Origin: Clostridiales bacterium
GTDB taxonomy: Bacteria > Bacillota > Clostridia > Christensenellales > DTU072
Length of the DNA: 36,537 nucleotides
Assembly: GCA_012520515.1 (NCBI GenBank)
Contig: JAAYOD010000053.1
Span: forward strand, 1-36,537
Direction of reading: 5' to 3'
Shown: piece by piece, positions 25,184 through 33,124 of the stretch
How positions within the stretch are numbered: the first letter of the stretch is position 1
Layout: every line of letters starts with the position of its first letter
Notes under the pieces: generated by a model
What the model was told of the DNA's origin: nothing
The model's input: only the letters and a program-made list of their open reading frames with translations
Databases searched by the model: none
Made by a program: the position numbers and the translations under genes

Positions 25184-25632
25184 CTTTTGACATACTCCTT
25201 TAGCTTGTTATAGATAATTTCTACATCTTCTTGAGTTTTTGCAATGATTATAAATGTATCGTCCCCAGCTAGCGTGCCTACTATATGGGGTAAATTGACA
25301 TTGTCTAAAAAAAGGCAAGCTGTGTTGGCTGTACCTGGATAAGTTTTTACTACAAGCAAATTCATAGCCGCTTCCATACTGATAACACTTTCTGTAAAAA
25401 GGTTGGCTAGTTTTGCTAAGCCTTGGTTTACAGGCGGTAGGGCATATTTATATTTTTTTTGCTCCCCGCGCACTTTAATTAGTCCTAGCTCTTTAATGTC
25501 GCGGCTTACAGTAGCTTGTGTTACATTACACCCTGATTTAACTAGCAATTCCGCTAACAAACTTTGTGTATCTACTTCTTTTTCTGCAATTAGTCGCAAA
25601 ATTTTGCTGTGTCTTTCTTCTCTCGTGGGCAT
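25180..25632 (-). CDS. argR: arginine repressor ArgR
   Basis: Arginine-responsive repressor of arginine synthesis and activator of catabolism; acts as a hexamer. The N-terminal winged helix (1-70) has HSKILRLI and NVTQATVSRDIKELGLIKV. The C-terminal oligomerisation and arginine-binding domain carries the conserved GTLAGDDTFIII, where the two Asp bind arginine. Length is 150 residues, standard. It lies 3 bases after nadK and overlaps recN, so all three are read together from the promoter at 26517-26545. An ARG-box-like half site lies in the nadK leader. Confidence 0.96.
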   Translation of the reverse strand: MPTREERHSKILRLIAEKEVDTQSLLAELLVKSGCNVTQATVSRDIKELGLIKVRGEQKKYKYALPPVNQGLAKLANLFTESVISMEAAMNLLVVKTYPGTANTACLFLDNVNLPHIVGTLAGDDTFIIIAKTQEDVEIIYNKLKEYVKS

Positions 25633-25635
25633 AAC

Positions 25636-26466
25636 TTACTCCGATATATTTACTTTTTTGCGTAATTTTTTATAGAAACTTCCTTCATCAAACTTTATAA
25701 AGTTGGCAACTAGCTTAGATTTTGTAATAATTACGCTGTCTTTATGATTAATTTTAAAGCCATCTTCTCCATCTATATTTAAATACGCATTGCATTGGCC
25801 TTTTATTTTAACTTCAATTTGACTATTATCAGAAACAATTAAAGGGCGTGAATTTAGCGTATAAGCATTAACTGGTGTAATTAAGATGCACTCCACTTCA
25901 GGCGATACTATTGCGCCACCGCAAGAAAGTGAATAAGCTGTTGAACCTGTTGGTGTAGCTATAATAAGCGCGTCACTTCGTAACTTTTCAGCTGCAAAAT
26001 CGTTTATTTTGTATTCAAAATCTATAAGAGCAAACTTGCTATCTCTAGAAATTACGCACTCATTTAATGCGTCATAACACTTATTGTCTACGCAAACATT
26101 AATAAGTGAGCGTTTTTCTATTTTGTAATCGCCTTTAATTATGCGCTCTATGCTGTTTTCTAGGTCTGTATTTTCCGTTTCTGTTAAAAAGCCTACTCTG
26201 CCTATATTTATTGCAAAAATTGGTGTGTTATACCTGGCGCAAATTTTTGCATAGTGAAGCACCGTTCCATCTCCGCCAAAAATTACTATTACATCGCATT
26301 CTTTTGCTAGCTCATCATTGGGAAGAAAATCGGCATTATAACCTATTTTGCTTAGGTCTTGGCTAAAGAAAAAGGGTAAATTTTTCTCTTTAAGGATATT
26401 TGCCAAGGCAATGCAGGATTTGCCTTGATAATCTCTAGTTAAATTGCTGTAAATACCGAATTTCAT
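25636..26466 (-). CDS. nadK: NAD kinase
   Basis: Phosphorylates NAD+ to NADP+. Family motifs in order: VIVIFGGDGTVLHYAK (GGDG with the catalytic Asp), FAINIGRVGFLTE, NECVISRD, the diagnostic IATPTGSTAYSLSCGG and the closing substrate strand PVNAYTLNSRPLIV. Length is 276 residues, normal for Gram-positive enzymes. No membrane or extra domains. The first gene of the nadK-argR-recN unit, it starts about 50 bases after the -10 box of its promoter. Confidence 0.96.
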   Translation of the reverse strand: MKFGIYSNLTRDYQGKSCIALANILKEKNLPFFFSQDLSKIGYNADFLPNDELAKECDVIVIFGGDGTVLHYAKICARYNTPIFAINIGRVGFLTETENTDLENSIERIIKGDYKIEKRSLINVCVDNKCYDALNECVISRDSKFALIDFEYKINDFAAEKLRSDALIIATPTGSTAYSLSCGGAIVSPEVECILITPVNAYTLNSRPLIVSDNSQIEVKIKGQCNAYLNIDGEDGFKINHKDSVIITKSKLVANFIKFDEGSFYKKLRKKVNISE

Positions 26467-26516
26467 ATACTACCTTGCTTTGCATAAATATAACTTTATA
26501 CAATAGTTTTGTATTA

Positions 26517-26545
26517 ATTATACATTATTTGCTTCTTTTATGCAA
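26517..26545 (-). promoter_or_regulatory. sigma-A promoter of nadK-argR-recN
   Basis: Reading leftward, TTGCAT (26545-26540) and TATAAT (26522-26517) are 17 bases apart, placed between the tlyA stop and the nadK start. The leader contains TTTGCATAAATAT (26479-26491 on the plus strand), which matches the first 13 positions of the ARG-box consensus as I recall it. Confidence 0.78.
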
Positions 26546-26549
26546 TGGC

Positions 26550-27269
26550 TTATTGTTTGATTATGTAAATAAAATACTCTTGGTTTTTGTGCTCAAACGG
26601 GTGTGGCGCTTCAATAACTCTCATATTGTGAGAGCCTAAACTAATGGCAAGCGAAGTTATCTTCTTCACTGCCTTATCTTGTAATTTTTTATCCTTAACT
26701 ATGCCTGACTTGGTAAGGTCTTTTTTAGATAGTTCAAATTGTGGCTTTATAAGGGCTATAATCTCTCCTTTTTCCTTTACTGCATTGTAAACTGCTGGCA
26801 GTACAAGCTCAAGGGAAATAAAAGACACATCAATACAGGCAAAGTCTAAAGCGTGTTCAAAGTCGCTTTTTTCAATAAATCTAGCGTTTGTTTTGTCTTT
26901 TACCACTACTTTGTTATTGTTTTTGAGATAATCAGGCAGGGCGCACTCTCCGACATCTAAAGCATATACAAGGCGTGCACCATTATTTATAAGCACATCT
27001 GTAAAACCGCCATTTGAAGCGCCCACATCTAAACATATTTTATCTAAAACAGATACGCCAAAATGTTCTAGAGCATGGTTTAGCTTAATTCCGCCCAAAC
27101 TTACTGGGTAATCGCTTAAAACCTTTACTTCATCTGTTTGTTTAACATTGTAAGATGGTTTGTTTATAACTTTTCCGTTTACTGTAATTTTGTTAAGCTT
27201 AATTAGGTTATTGGCTCTTGTTCGGCTTTGGGTAAAATTGGCGTAAAGTAAATATAAATCAAGTCTCAT
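26550..27269 (-). CDS. tlyA: TlyA family rRNA 2'-O-methyltransferase
   Basis: Methylates the 2'-O of cytidines in ribosomal RNA. Residues 1-60 are an S4 RNA-binding domain (MRLDLYLLYANFTQSRTRAN). The rest is a FtsJ/RrmJ-like Rossmann methyltransferase with the SAM-binding motif CLDVGASNGGFTDVLI and later catalytic-region motifs DVSFISLELVLP and IALIKPQFE. Length is 239 residues, slightly shorter than usual (about 265). It starts one base after the oapA stop and is a standard partner of the OLE-oapA locus and the argR-recN block. Confidence 0.94.
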   Translation of the reverse strand: MRLDLYLLYANFTQSRTRANNLIKLNKITVNGKVINKPSYNVKQTDEVKVLSDYPVSLGGIKLNHALEHFGVSVLDKICLDVGASNGGFTDVLINNGARLVYALDVGECALPDYLKNNNKVVVKDKTNARFIEKSDFEHALDFACIDVSFISLELVLPAVYNAVKEKGEIIALIKPQFELSKKDLTKSGIVKDKKLQDKAVKKITSLAISLGSHNMRVIEAPHPFEHKNQEYFIYIIKQ

Positions 27270-27270
27270 A

Positions 27271-27894
27271 TTATTTCTTGGGACGGTAAAATATGCTCAT
27301 TACTTTGCTTGTGAACATAATTATATCTTTTGATTTTTTGATGGCAAATGACTTAAAAAACGCTTTGCCGCCTACCGTAATGGCGGCAACAACGCTGCTC
27401 ATAATGATATTATAGATATACATATTGGGATTATCTAAAGCTAGCTTTATAACAATGGCAGCCGCCGCTCCGCCACTTATAATACCGCTCATATCTCCTA
27501 TGACATCGTTGCAGATATTGCTAACCTTTTCGGCGTTTTGAACAAGTTTTACCGCTACTTGTGCGCTGGGAACTTTTTTAGACGCCATACTTAGCAAAGG
27601 CGCTAAGTCGCATGAAGTGGCCGCAATGCCGATTGCGTCAAAAATAATGTTGATAAAGACAAGCACAGCTAAAATTATAAATGAAACTGCTATGTTTGCC
27701 TTGTTTGATGTGATTTCTGTAATAAAACTTACAATTAAAGCTAGAACTAGCGTTATGATAGTTATTTTTATAGTCCAAATTGTAGCACTGTTTGATTTTT
27801 TGCGGGATTTTTTAGATTTTTCCTTAATTGGTGGTGTTTCTTTATCGCTTAAAAATTCAGCATTTAACTGCTTTGTCGATTTTGGTTTTTTCAT
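27271..27894 (-). CDS. oapA: OLE-associated membrane protein OapA
   Basis: Partner of OLE RNA; in the Bacillus halodurans group OapA binds OLE RNA and brings it to the membrane. The 207-residue protein has a very basic, soluble N-terminus (residues 1-36, rich in Lys and Arg) and four membrane segments at about 38-59, 67-88, 132-152 and 158-176. Between segments 2 and 3 a conserved-looking loop carries FDAIGIAATSCDLAPLL and NDVIGDMSGIISGG. The gene follows the RNA within 25 bases with a GAGGAA ribosome binding site and no terminator between, so the two can be co-transcribed. The call rests on size, topology and exact gene order; I could not align it to a reference. Confidence 0.88.
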   Translation of the reverse strand: MKKPKSTKQLNAEFLSDKETPPIKEKSKKSRKKSNSATIWTIKITIITLVLALIVSFITEITSNKANIAVSFIILAVLVFINIIFDAIGIAATSCDLAPLLSMASKKVPSAQVAVKLVQNAEKVSNICNDVIGDMSGIISGGAAAAIVIKLALDNPNMYIYNIIMSSVVAAITVGGKAFFKSFAIKKSKDIIMFTSKVMSIFYRPKK

Positions 27895-27914
27895 AATTCC
27901 TCAATCTTGATATG

Positions 27915-28494
27915 TTTAATGGTGGCGCAGACTAAGTAAACCTTGCGTCATAGGTTCGGTAGGATTTCCCCTCCGGTAACGCGCCGTCGCCGTACGCGCA
28001 GTTTCCTTTTAATACCTGAGCAGTTATAATTGCTTATAACCGGACCGAATTGCCACTTAGAGCGCACTATAATCCTTAGTCCATAGTCTAGAAGATTTCC
28101 TTAACAGGTTTGATAGACCTTATCCTCTTTTGCAAGCGTGGTTTCATTAGGCAATGACTTTAGCTTCATCGGCCGATAAAGCCAAAGCTTTAAATCCTAA
28201 ATCCACCATCCTCACTCAAGGCAAGCTACACTGCACACAGCTATTGTTTACCGCGATACAGGTTTAATCCTATTCAGCTAAAGGTTGAGTACTTCGGCCG
28301 AGATAGGTCTCCGCGAAAACTGGGTCGGCTCTTGCATGCCATTACAAGACGCCCAATAATCTTAACTCCCAGCACCAGCCCTGGTTTGGGCAACCAAAGC
28401 CAGCACAAGAAACTTCATCGATATGCTCTACGACGGTATTTTAACCCCGCCTTCAGAATATCTCACCTGACTAGAATACTATGCCACCATTACA
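27915..28494 (-). ncRNA. ole: OLE RNA (ornate, large, extremophilic)
   Basis: A gene-free block of about 580 bases between ispA and the four-helix membrane gene, clearly richer in G+C and more structured than its flanks. On the minus strand the ends TAATGGTGGC (28492-28483) and GCCACCATTA (27926-27917) form a perfect 10-bp closing stem. A strong internal hairpin pairs 28158-28172 with 28173-28187. The predicted transcription start from its own promoter falls at the first base of the closing stem. Size, position (nusB-xseA-xseB-ispA-OLE-oapA-tlyA) and adjacency to OapA match the OLE family. OLE forms a membrane ribonucleoprotein linked to alcohol, cold and Mg2+ stress responses; its mechanism is unsettled. 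Features of tmRNA and RNase P RNA are absent. Confidence 0.92.
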
Positions 28495-28500
28495 ATTAGT

Positions 28501-28529
28501 ATATTATCACAACTACTTAAAATAATCAA
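28501..28529 (-). promoter_or_regulatory. promoter of OLE RNA
   Basis: Reading leftward, TTGATT (28529-28524) and TAATAT (28506-28501) are 17 bases apart, in the short gap after the ispA stop. The start of transcription should be near 28494, one or two bases before the closing stem of OLE RNA. Confidence 0.72.
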
Positions 28530-28538
28530 ATATTTTAT

Positions 28539-29363
28539 TTATTTTGTCCTAATTGTAAGATAATTACAAAATTCTATTAGTTTATCGCCTTTTTTGTTAA
28601 AAGGGGTCATAGCATTTATAGCTTTGGTTTTCATTTCGTATATGCTTTTAGCTATAAATTCTTGCTTGTTTTTTATTAAATCTGAGCCTGTATCCAAATC
28701 TAAAAGGTCGTCAACATATTGAAAAATATGCCCTATGCTTTTGCCGTATTGATAAAGTGCGTTATACTCTAAACGACTTGATTTTATTAGCGCTGGGCTG
28801 AATACAGCGCTTAATATAAGCGCCGCTGTTTTTTTGGCGCAAATGTCAAAATAAAGGTTATCGTTTAGCTCTAGGTTGCTAAATTCTAGCGCTTGACCGC
28901 CTACCATACCCAGTCCGCCTGCCTGAGATGCTATAAACTTACTTGCATTTAATATGCTTGCATCTTTTATGCTTGCATCAAGTAAATGCTCAAAAGCTAG
29001 GTTTAGTAAAGCGTCACCTGCTAAAATAGCCATTGCCTCACCAAAAATTTTGTGACAAGTTGGCTTGTCGCGTCTTGTATCGTCATTATCCATTGCAGGC
29101 AAATCATCGTGAACAAGGCTGTAACTATGTATAAGCTCAATTGCCACAGCTAAGGACATCACTTTAGCTGGAGCAATACCTAAAAACTCAGCAGATAGCA
29201 GTGTTAGGTATGGTCTTATGCGTTTGCCGCCGCTAAAAACAGCATACTCCATAGCTAAGTATAGCTTTTCTGGATATACTGCTTTAATGTTATTAAAAAC
29301 TTTAATTAAACTTTGCTCTATATACGCTAAGTATTTATCATTCATTTGATATTCTTTAGTCAT
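28539..29363 (-). CDS. ispA: polyprenyl synthetase (farnesyl/geranylgeranyl diphosphate synthase)
   Basis: Condenses IPP with allylic diphosphates to make C15 or C20 prenyl diphosphates, downstream of the IspH step encoded elsewhere in the window. The first aspartate-rich motif is HDDLPAMDNDDTRRDKPT, with GGKRIRPYL before it for diphosphate binding. The second motif is altered to YVDDLLDLDTGSD where DDxxD is usual, giving DDLLD, which still fits. Length of 274 residues is slightly short and the C-terminal end is abbreviated after IEFCNYL. It overlaps xseB by 8 bases; a later ATG at 29345 is an alternative start. Confidence 0.92.
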   Translation of the reverse strand: MTKEYQMNDKYLAYIEQSLIKVFNNIKAVYPEKLYLAMEYAVFSGGKRIRPYLTLLSAEFLGIAPAKVMSLAVAIELIHSYSLVHDDLPAMDNDDTRRDKPTCHKIFGEAMAILAGDALLNLAFEHLLDASIKDASILNASKFIASQAGGLGMVGGQALEFSNLELNDNLYFDICAKKTAALILSAVFSPALIKSSRLEYNALYQYGKSIGHIFQYVDDLLDLDTGSDLIKNKQEFIAKSIYEMKTKAINAMTPFNKKGDKLIEFCNYLTIRTK

Positions 29364-29568
29364 TTTCGCATTCTATTTCCAATTCTTTAAGCTGTTTATC
29401 AAGTATTTCCATTTTGCCTTTGAATTTGTTAAGCTCTTGCAAGCTTGACCTTGCAATTTCTATACCGCTTGCGTAAAGTTTTAAACTATCGTCAAGAGGT
29501 AGTTTGTCGTCGCTTAATTTTTGCAAAATACTTTCTAGCTCTTTAATATTCTTCTCGTAATTCATCAT
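29356..29568 (-). CDS. xseB: exodeoxyribonuclease VII small subunit
   Basis: Small helical subunit that wraps the C-terminal part of XseA in exonuclease VII. 70 residues with the family pattern: an acidic helix (NIKELESILQKLSDDKLPLDDSLKLY as two helices), ASGIEIARSSLQEL and a charged end (KLKELEIECEND-like). AAGGAG lies 4 bases before the ATG. The gene starts inside the last 26 bases of xseA and ends 8 bases inside ispA, the usual xseA-xseB-ispA coupling. Confidence 0.93.
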   Translation of the reverse strand: MMNYEKNIKELESILQKLSDDKLPLDDSLKLYASGIEIARSSLQELNKFKGKMEILDKQLKELEIECEND

Positions 29569-30754
29569 TTATCTCCTTGCTGATGATTTTGGCGCTTGCT
29601 ACGCCGTCAATTCCAATAATATTTACCATACTATCTACATTAAGCTCAGATATGTTGTTTATACTTTGACCGTTACTAGTTAGTTTAAAATACCCTTTAT
29701 CTAACTGTTTTAAGGGATTAAGGCTATTAAGTTTATCAAAATAAGCGTTTAACCTTTCTATTTTAATCTGGGCATAGTGCTTAGTTTGCGCGCCAAAAAG
29801 CGATGTAAGGTGTTTTATGCTACTAAATTGATTGTTATAAAGTAAATTTGCTTTATTCTTTATCTCTTTTGCGCCAAGCGTAAATGTGTTTAGTAAATTT
29901 TCATACCTTTGCTTTGATGCTTTTGCTATGCCTTTAGCAAGATTAATAATTTCTGTTTTTAATTGGCTTACATCAAAAGCCACAATTTCAGCTGCTGCTG
30001 TGGGCGTTATTGCTCTTAAGTCTGATACATAATCACTTAAAGTATAATCAGTTTCGTGTCCTATAGCTGTTATAATAGGCGTTTTCATATCAAATATAGT
30101 TCTTACTATTTGCTCATCATTAAAAGAATACAAATCTTCAAAACTTCCGCCCCCACGGGAAAGCACGATGACATCAAAACCGTGTAGGTCGGCGCATTTA
30201 AGCGCAGTAACAACATCACTGACGCAACATTCGCCCTGCACTCTTACATCAATGGCGGTAATGTTTATGATATGGTTTTTTTGTCTAACAGTGGTGAAAA
30301 AATCTTGGAATGCCGCGCCTTTTGTGCTAGTTATTATGGCGACATTATTAGGTCTTTTGGGAATTACCTTTTTGTACTTCTTATCAAATAGCCCTTCTCT
30401 TGCTAAGGCTTTTTTTAACTCTTCTAGTTTTATGTGCATTATGCCCTTGCCAAATGGCAAAACTTGATGGGCATTTATAGAAAGCTGTCCGCCTTTAATA
30501 TAGTAATCTATCCGCCCGTGAACTAACACTTTTTCGCCGTTTGTGGGGATAAAAGAAAAGTTTCTTGCGTTAAATAGTATTACTTTTATTTGTGCCTCTT
30601 GGTCTTTTAGCGTAAAATAACAATGGCCGCCCACCACAGAGCAGTCGGATACTTCGCCAAGCACAGGTACATTGTACAACAACTCTTCTTCCAAAAAAAG
30701 ATTATTGATAAAAAAATTAAGCTGTTTTACGGTGAGATAATCTTTAGTCATCAC
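29543..30754 (-). CDS. xseA: exodeoxyribonuclease VII large subunit
   Basis: Catalytic subunit of exonuclease VII, degrading single-stranded DNA from both ends. An OB-fold covers residues about 1-105 (LTVKQLNFFINNLF, GEVSDCSVVGGHCYFTLKD). The nuclease core has PNNVAIITSTKGAAFQDF, DVIVLSRGGGSFEDLYSFNDE and AIGHETDYTLSDYVSDLRA followed by TPTAAAEI. The last 120 residues are coiled coil that binds XseB. Length is 403. The GTG start overlaps the nusB stop (GTGA), and an ATG follows at the next codon. Confidence 0.96.
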   Translation of the reverse strand: MMTKDYLTVKQLNFFINNLFLEEELLYNVPVLGEVSDCSVVGGHCYFTLKDQEAQIKVILFNARNFSFIPTNGEKVLVHGRIDYYIKGGQLSINAHQVLPFGKGIMHIKLEELKKALAREGLFDKKYKKVIPKRPNNVAIITSTKGAAFQDFFTTVRQKNHIINITAIDVRVQGECCVSDVVTALKCADLHGFDVIVLSRGGGSFEDLYSFNDEQIVRTIFDMKTPIITAIGHETDYTLSDYVSDLRAITPTAAAEIVAFDVSQLKTEIINLAKGIAKASKQRYENLLNTFTLGAKEIKNKANLLYNNQFSSIKHLTSLFGAQTKHYAQIKIERLNAYFDKLNSLNPLKQLDKGYFKLTSNGQSINNISELNVDSMVNIIGIDGVASAKIISKEINDELREEY

Positions 30755-31164
30755 TCGCTCTTTTGCGCATTAAGCTCTTTGTATACCGTAGATAGAATGC
30801 CGTTTACAAACTGATTACTCTTTTCGGTAGAAAACTTTTTAACAAGCTCCACAGCTTCGGCAATAGATACAGAAAGAGGTATATCCGACATATATTTCAT
30901 TTCGTAAACAGCTATAAGTAAAGCTGATAGATCTGTGCGATAAATTCTGTCAATGGAAAAGCCTTGAGAATACTTTGCAATAATATCCATAAGTTCGGCA
31001 TAGTTGGTAACTACTCCAAGGTATGCTTTTTGCATATACTCTATGTCATTATCGTCTAAATCAATGTGCTCAAAAATCTCATAGGTACGCTTGTTTACCG
31101 TTTGGTTAAACAAAAATTCAAATACTAGTTTGTATGCGCATTCTCTAGCTAGTTTTCTACTCAT
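30751..31164 (-). CDS. nusB: transcription antitermination factor NusB
   Basis: All-helical RNA-binding protein that, with NusE (S10), NusA and NusG, supports antitermination on rRNA operons. The family start is RKLARECAYKLVFEFLF and the conserved C-terminal part is DLSALLIAVYEMKYMSDIPLSVSIAEAVELVKKFS then FVNGILSTVYKE (given here as separate stretches of the same helices). Length is 137 residues, standard. It lies 11 bases after the Asp23 gene and overlaps xseA by 4 bases. Confidence 0.95.
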   Translation of the reverse strand: MSRKLARECAYKLVFEFLFNQTVNKRTYEIFEHIDLDDNDIEYMQKAYLGVVTNYAELMDIIAKYSQGFSIDRIYRTDLSALLIAVYEMKYMSDIPLSVSIAEAVELVKKFSTEKSNQFVNGILSTVYKELNAQKSE

Positions 31165-31175
31165 TTATCCCCTAT

Positions 31176-31505
31176 TTACATAAAAATTACATTGGCAACA
31201 TTGACATTGATGTTTTTAACTTTGAAGTGTGTATTCTTCTTTATTAGCGCGATTACTTTTTCTTGCAAGGCGCACACCACATCGGGCACTCTAAAACCAT
31301 AAATTACAGAAATAAACAGGTCCACCGTTACTTCATCGTTGTAAAAATAGACCTGCACATTTCGTCCAGACGCATAAGCGCCTATTTTACCTTTTATATT
31401 TTGCTGTTTTGATACTCCATCAGTTTGCATAATTGCGGTATTTACGAATGAAGTAATCAAAGTTTTGTATCGCAAAAGTTCTTCTTGGTTCATTGAGTCT
31501 TTCAT
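31176..31505 (-). CDS. Asp23/Gls24 family envelope stress protein
   Basis: 109 residues with the Asp23/Gls24 alpha-beta fold: an N-terminal helix (EELLRYKTLITSFVNTAI), a VSKQQ/KGKIG turn, the strand pair VQVYFYNDEVTVDLFISVIYG and the C-terminal helix-strand with VNVANVIF. Family members sit at or near the membrane in Gram-positives and have an unclear role in envelope homeostasis. The position directly before nusB is the standard one in Firmicutes (YqhY). No membrane segment of its own. Confidence 0.88.
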   Translation of the reverse strand: MKDSMNQEELLRYKTLITSFVNTAIMQTDGVSKQQNIKGKIGAYASGRNVQVYFYNDEVTVDLFISVIYGFRVPDVVCALQEKVIALIKKNTHFKVKNINVNVANVIFM

Positions 31506-31572
31506 ACTTTACCTCAAAATTAGTTTAGCATAAAAGACTCAATTAGGCAAGTGGTTTTCAAGTGAATGTAAC

Positions 31573-32049
31573 TTACACATAAGGTATTATTGTCACATTT
31601 TTAGCTTTATATTCTGTTTGAGTTACTACTACATCTAGTATTTGCGCGGCTTCTTCTGCTGTTACTTCTTCTTTCATAACAACAATGTTTACATTTCCTT
31701 TGGTTATGGTAACTACACAATCTTCAAAACCTTTTGATTTGATAAGACCTTCTAGCGCAAGTTCTGTCTCCATAGCATCTACTATACTGATTTTCTTTTC
31801 TTGCGCGCTTGCCATGGTAACTTCATCGGTGTTGGCGCTGGCAATGATGTCGTCTAAGTACAATATTTCTTGCGCTCTCATGTTGGTTCTGTCTTCACGG
31901 AATGTAGAAAAGAATGTGGGTGTAGCGTCGACATCTAGCGGGTCATTATTGTTGTTTTTAACGGTCAAGAAATAATTTAACACACCTGTTGCTACCAATA
32001 ATAGTACCAATGATACTAAAATGATTATTTTCTTTTTGTTTGCTTTCAT
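31573..32049 (-). CDS. spoIIIAH: stage III sporulation protein AH
   Basis: Mother-cell half of the intercellular channel that connects mother cell and forespore, docking with forespore SpoIIQ. One membrane segment lies at residues 7-27. An extracellular linker (FFSTFREDRTNMRAQEILYL) leads into the ring-building EscJ/YscJ-like domain at about 90-158 (DCVVTITKGNVNIVVMKE, AKNVTIIPYV). Length is 158 residues; Bacillus SpoIIIAH is about 218. It lies 18 bases after spoIIIAG and closes the operon. spoIIQ is not in the window. Confidence 0.93.
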   Translation of the reverse strand: MKANKKKIIILVSLVLLLVATGVLNYFLTVKNNNNDPLDVDATPTFFSTFREDRTNMRAQEILYLDDIIASANTDEVTMASAQEKKISIVDAMETELALEGLIKSKGFEDCVVTITKGNVNIVVMKEEVTAEEAAQILDVVVTQTEYKAKNVTIIPYV

Positions 32050-32067
32050 AAAATTGCCTCCATTTTG

Positions 32068-32640
32068 TTATTTCATTATGAAAATTTCTATATTTGATGC
32101 ATTGAGTTGCAATATAGCCTGACATGCGCGCATAATGGCCAGCTTGGTTACAGGTTTGTTTGCGCCTTCTGCCACTACAATTACGCCTGTAATGTCCGGG
32201 GCAATCTCTTTTAGTATGTAGGGACTGCTGCTGCCATTATTGTTTATGATTACCGGACTTTCTGTGCGACTGGTGTTAGAGCTGGAATTGCCTTGAGCGT
32301 TGGTGTTTGTTACAGTGCTTGTGCTAACTGTTTTTGCTGCTACCTTTTCCGATGTGCCGTCAAAAGCTATCATCACTTCTACTCGCCCAACACCGTCAAT
32401 TTCTTGTAAAACTTTTACTAATCTTTCTTCAAGTTTGGTATAATCATATTCGTTGGACACATTCGTTGTTGTAACTTTTTCTTTACTTATAACAGGTTTT
32501 TGTGGAGAAGCAGCAAAAGCGCTGTAAGCTACAAGCATTATGGCTATAACAAGAATTCCTATAATTATTTCTATGTGTTTTATTTTTTTTAGCTTTGCCC
32601 AAAACGCTTTTAACTTGTCATTAAACTGCGACTTTACCAT
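32068..32640 (-). CDS. spoIIIAG: stage III sporulation protein AG
   Basis: Builds the large multimeric ring of the SpoIIIA-SpoIIQ channel in the intermembrane space. A basic cytosolic start (about 1-22) and one membrane segment (about 23-45, IIIGILVIAIMLVAYSAFAA) are followed by the ring-building motif split in two: RLVKVLQEIDGVGRVEVMIAF and, after a Ser/Asn/Thr-rich insert (about 105-140), ITGVIVVAEGANKPVTKLAI. The insert corresponds to the beta-triangle region of the family. Length is 190 residues. It overlaps spoIIIAF by 20 bases. Confidence 0.94.
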   Translation of the reverse strand: MVKSQFNDKLKAFWAKLKKIKHIEIIIGILVIAIMLVAYSAFAASPQKPVISKEKVTTTNVSNEYDYTKLEERLVKVLQEIDGVGRVEVMIAFDGTSEKVAAKTVSTSTVTNTNAQGNSSSNTSRTESPVIINNNGSSSPYILKEIAPDITGVIVVAEGANKPVTKLAIMRACQAILQLNASNIEIFIMK

Positions 32641-33124
32641 CGATTATTATTCCTTCCTTGTTGATGTTTACGACGCTTTGACAAGCGTCAACTATCTTAT
32701 CATTAATATTTATATTCCCACTATTTGAATTTATGACAGAGCTAGAAGTATCGGCATATATATTTTGTACAAAGATATTTCCTGTTTCGTTATAGCCAAA
32801 TGAAAAGGTAATTTTTACCCCTTCTATTCCTTGTTTTTCAAGTAAACTTTCTATGCTTTTTTGAGCTAAATTGTATCTGGATTGCTCAAGTTTGGTAAGG
32901 GTGTCGGAATTTACGCCAACTAGCTCTTGTTTGGGAATATCAATATAGTCTTCAAAGTTTTTATTACCTTTAACAAGAGCGGTAATTCCTGCTAAAAACA
33001 CAAGTACAATAGCCAGAGATAATATACCTTGTATATATTTCTTGGTTTGTCCTTCGGTAAGCAAGGCTTCTGCCAAAATACTGATAAGACTTATAGCTGT
33101 AATGGAGATAAGCACACCGCTCAT
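32621..33124 (-). CDS. spoIIIAF: stage III sporulation protein AF
   Basis: Membrane component of the SpoIIIA secretion complex. Two membrane segments lie in the first 55 residues (VLISITAISLISILAEALL and IQGILSLAIVLVFLAGITAL), then a soluble ring-building-like domain with VKITFSFGYNETGNIFVQNIY as its core. I choose the ATG at 33124, giving 167 residues. It overlaps the spoIIIAE stop as ATGA and follows a GGGGG stretch. The frame also allows a TTG six codons earlier (33142), which is less likely. Confidence 0.9.
   Translation of the reverse strand: MSGVLISITAISLISILAEALLTEGQTKKYIQGILSLAIVLVFLAGITALVKGNKNFEDYIDIPKQELVGVNSDTLTKLEQSRYNLAQKSIESLLEKQGIEGVKITFSFGYNETGNIFVQNIYADTSSSVINSNSGNININDKIVDACQSVVNINKEGIIIDGKVAV

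Noticed and set aside
27915..28494. tmRNA, RNase P RNA or a group II intron
   Set aside because: No tRNA-like ends or tag frame, no RNase P conserved cores that I can see, and no intron boundary or maturase motifs; the gene order and closing stem point to OLE RNA.
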